Positions 63,924 through 64,000 of a DNA stretch of 64,000 nt are shown piece by piece. A program made the position numbers and the translations under genes. Origin of the DNA: Agrobacterium tumefaciens_K. GTDB lineage: Bacteria; Pseudomonadota; Alphaproteobacteria; Rhizobiales; Rhizobiaceae. Numbering within the stretch: the stretch's first letter is position 1; every line of letters begins with the position of its first letter. The DNA is taken from positions 806,001-870,000 of the forward strand of contig NZ_JAOEGC010000001.1 of the NCBI RefSeq assembly GCF_031801495.1, read 5' to 3'. A model generated the notes under the pieces. The model was not told the origin of the DNA and made no database searches. It worked only from the letters and a program-made list of their open reading frames with translations.

Positions 63924-64000
63924 TCACATGTTGCCTTTGACGAGTTCCCGGCCGATCAGCATCCGGCGGATTTCGCTGGTGCCTGCGCCGATCTCGTAGA
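63924..64000 (-). CDS. liuA: End of an acyl-CoA dehydrogenase, presumably isovaleryl-CoA dehydrogenase (partial)
   Basis: The last 24 codons are visible: YEIGAGTSEIRRMLIGRELV then KGNM and TGA at 63926-63924. This is the standard acyl-CoA dehydrogenase C-terminus (the GTSEIRR motif contacts the flavin). Its position as first visible gene before methylcrotonyl-CoA carboxylase makes isovaleryl-CoA dehydrogenase the expected identity. The rest lies beyond the right edge. Confidence 0.85.
   Translation of the reverse strand, partial: YEIGAGTSEIRRMLIGRELVKGNM

Noticed and set aside
1..64000. CRISPR arrays, rRNA or tRNA genes, and an integrase for the accessory segment
   Set aside because: No regular short repeats, no tRNA-like cloverleaf ends and no recombinase text were seen on either strand, so site-specific integration is not supported here.

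Overview
The window reads as a Rhizobiaceae (Agrobacterium/Rhizobium-type) replicon. This rests on a RIME-like double palindrome, an Aap-type general amino-acid ABC transporter, a TIGR02587/TIGR02588 pair, two tandem Ku genes with a three-domain LigD, a LOV-type and an HWE-type histidine kinase, and two matches to the alphaproteobacterial general-stress (EcfG) promoter. No rRNA, tRNA or CRISPR array was seen. All calls were made by reading the sequence, with no database search.

Left part (1-19 kb), orderly and metabolic: the end of an IclR-like regulator; an ABC export cassette (ATPase, FtsX-like permease, secreted CrtC/AttH-domain protein); a divergent SDR/LysR pair; an asparagine-aspartate block (asparaginase, asparagine permease, divergent aspartase, GntR/FadR regulator) with two CTGT-N3-ACAG palindromes in the divergent promoter region; a LigT-like protein; and an iron-type surface-signalling block (FecI sigma, FecR anti-sigma, STN-type TonB receptor, DUF2218 protein, siderophore-type TonB receptor).

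Middle part (19.5-56.7 kb), accessory and stress-related: it is bounded by direct repeats of the 3' half of an alpha/beta-hydrolase gene (339 bp; three differences, all synonymous). It carries a 24-residue membrane microprotein coupled to a membrane coiled-coil protein, a stress-type SDR, LigD, two Ku genes, an alpha-amylase, an AapJQMP-like transporter with a MetC-like enzyme and LysR regulator, a LOV-kinase/receiver/HWE-kinase cluster and a TetR-RND efflux system. Between them lie many damaged genes: GFA enzyme, MgtC, PPC-domain protein, DnaQ-like exonuclease, PIN toxin, two IS3-type transposase remnants and a response regulator. Several show clean internal deletions.

Right part (54.7-64 kb), orderly again: a GlxA-type regulator divergent from the full-length hydrolase (with a two-base N gap), panC-panB, and a leucine/isovalerate catabolic operon running leftwards (liuA end, liuB, liuD, liuE, liuC). 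The most interesting themes are the repeat-bounded segment, the placing of end-joining repair under likely general-stress promoters next to a blue-light sensor, and the deletion scars around it.
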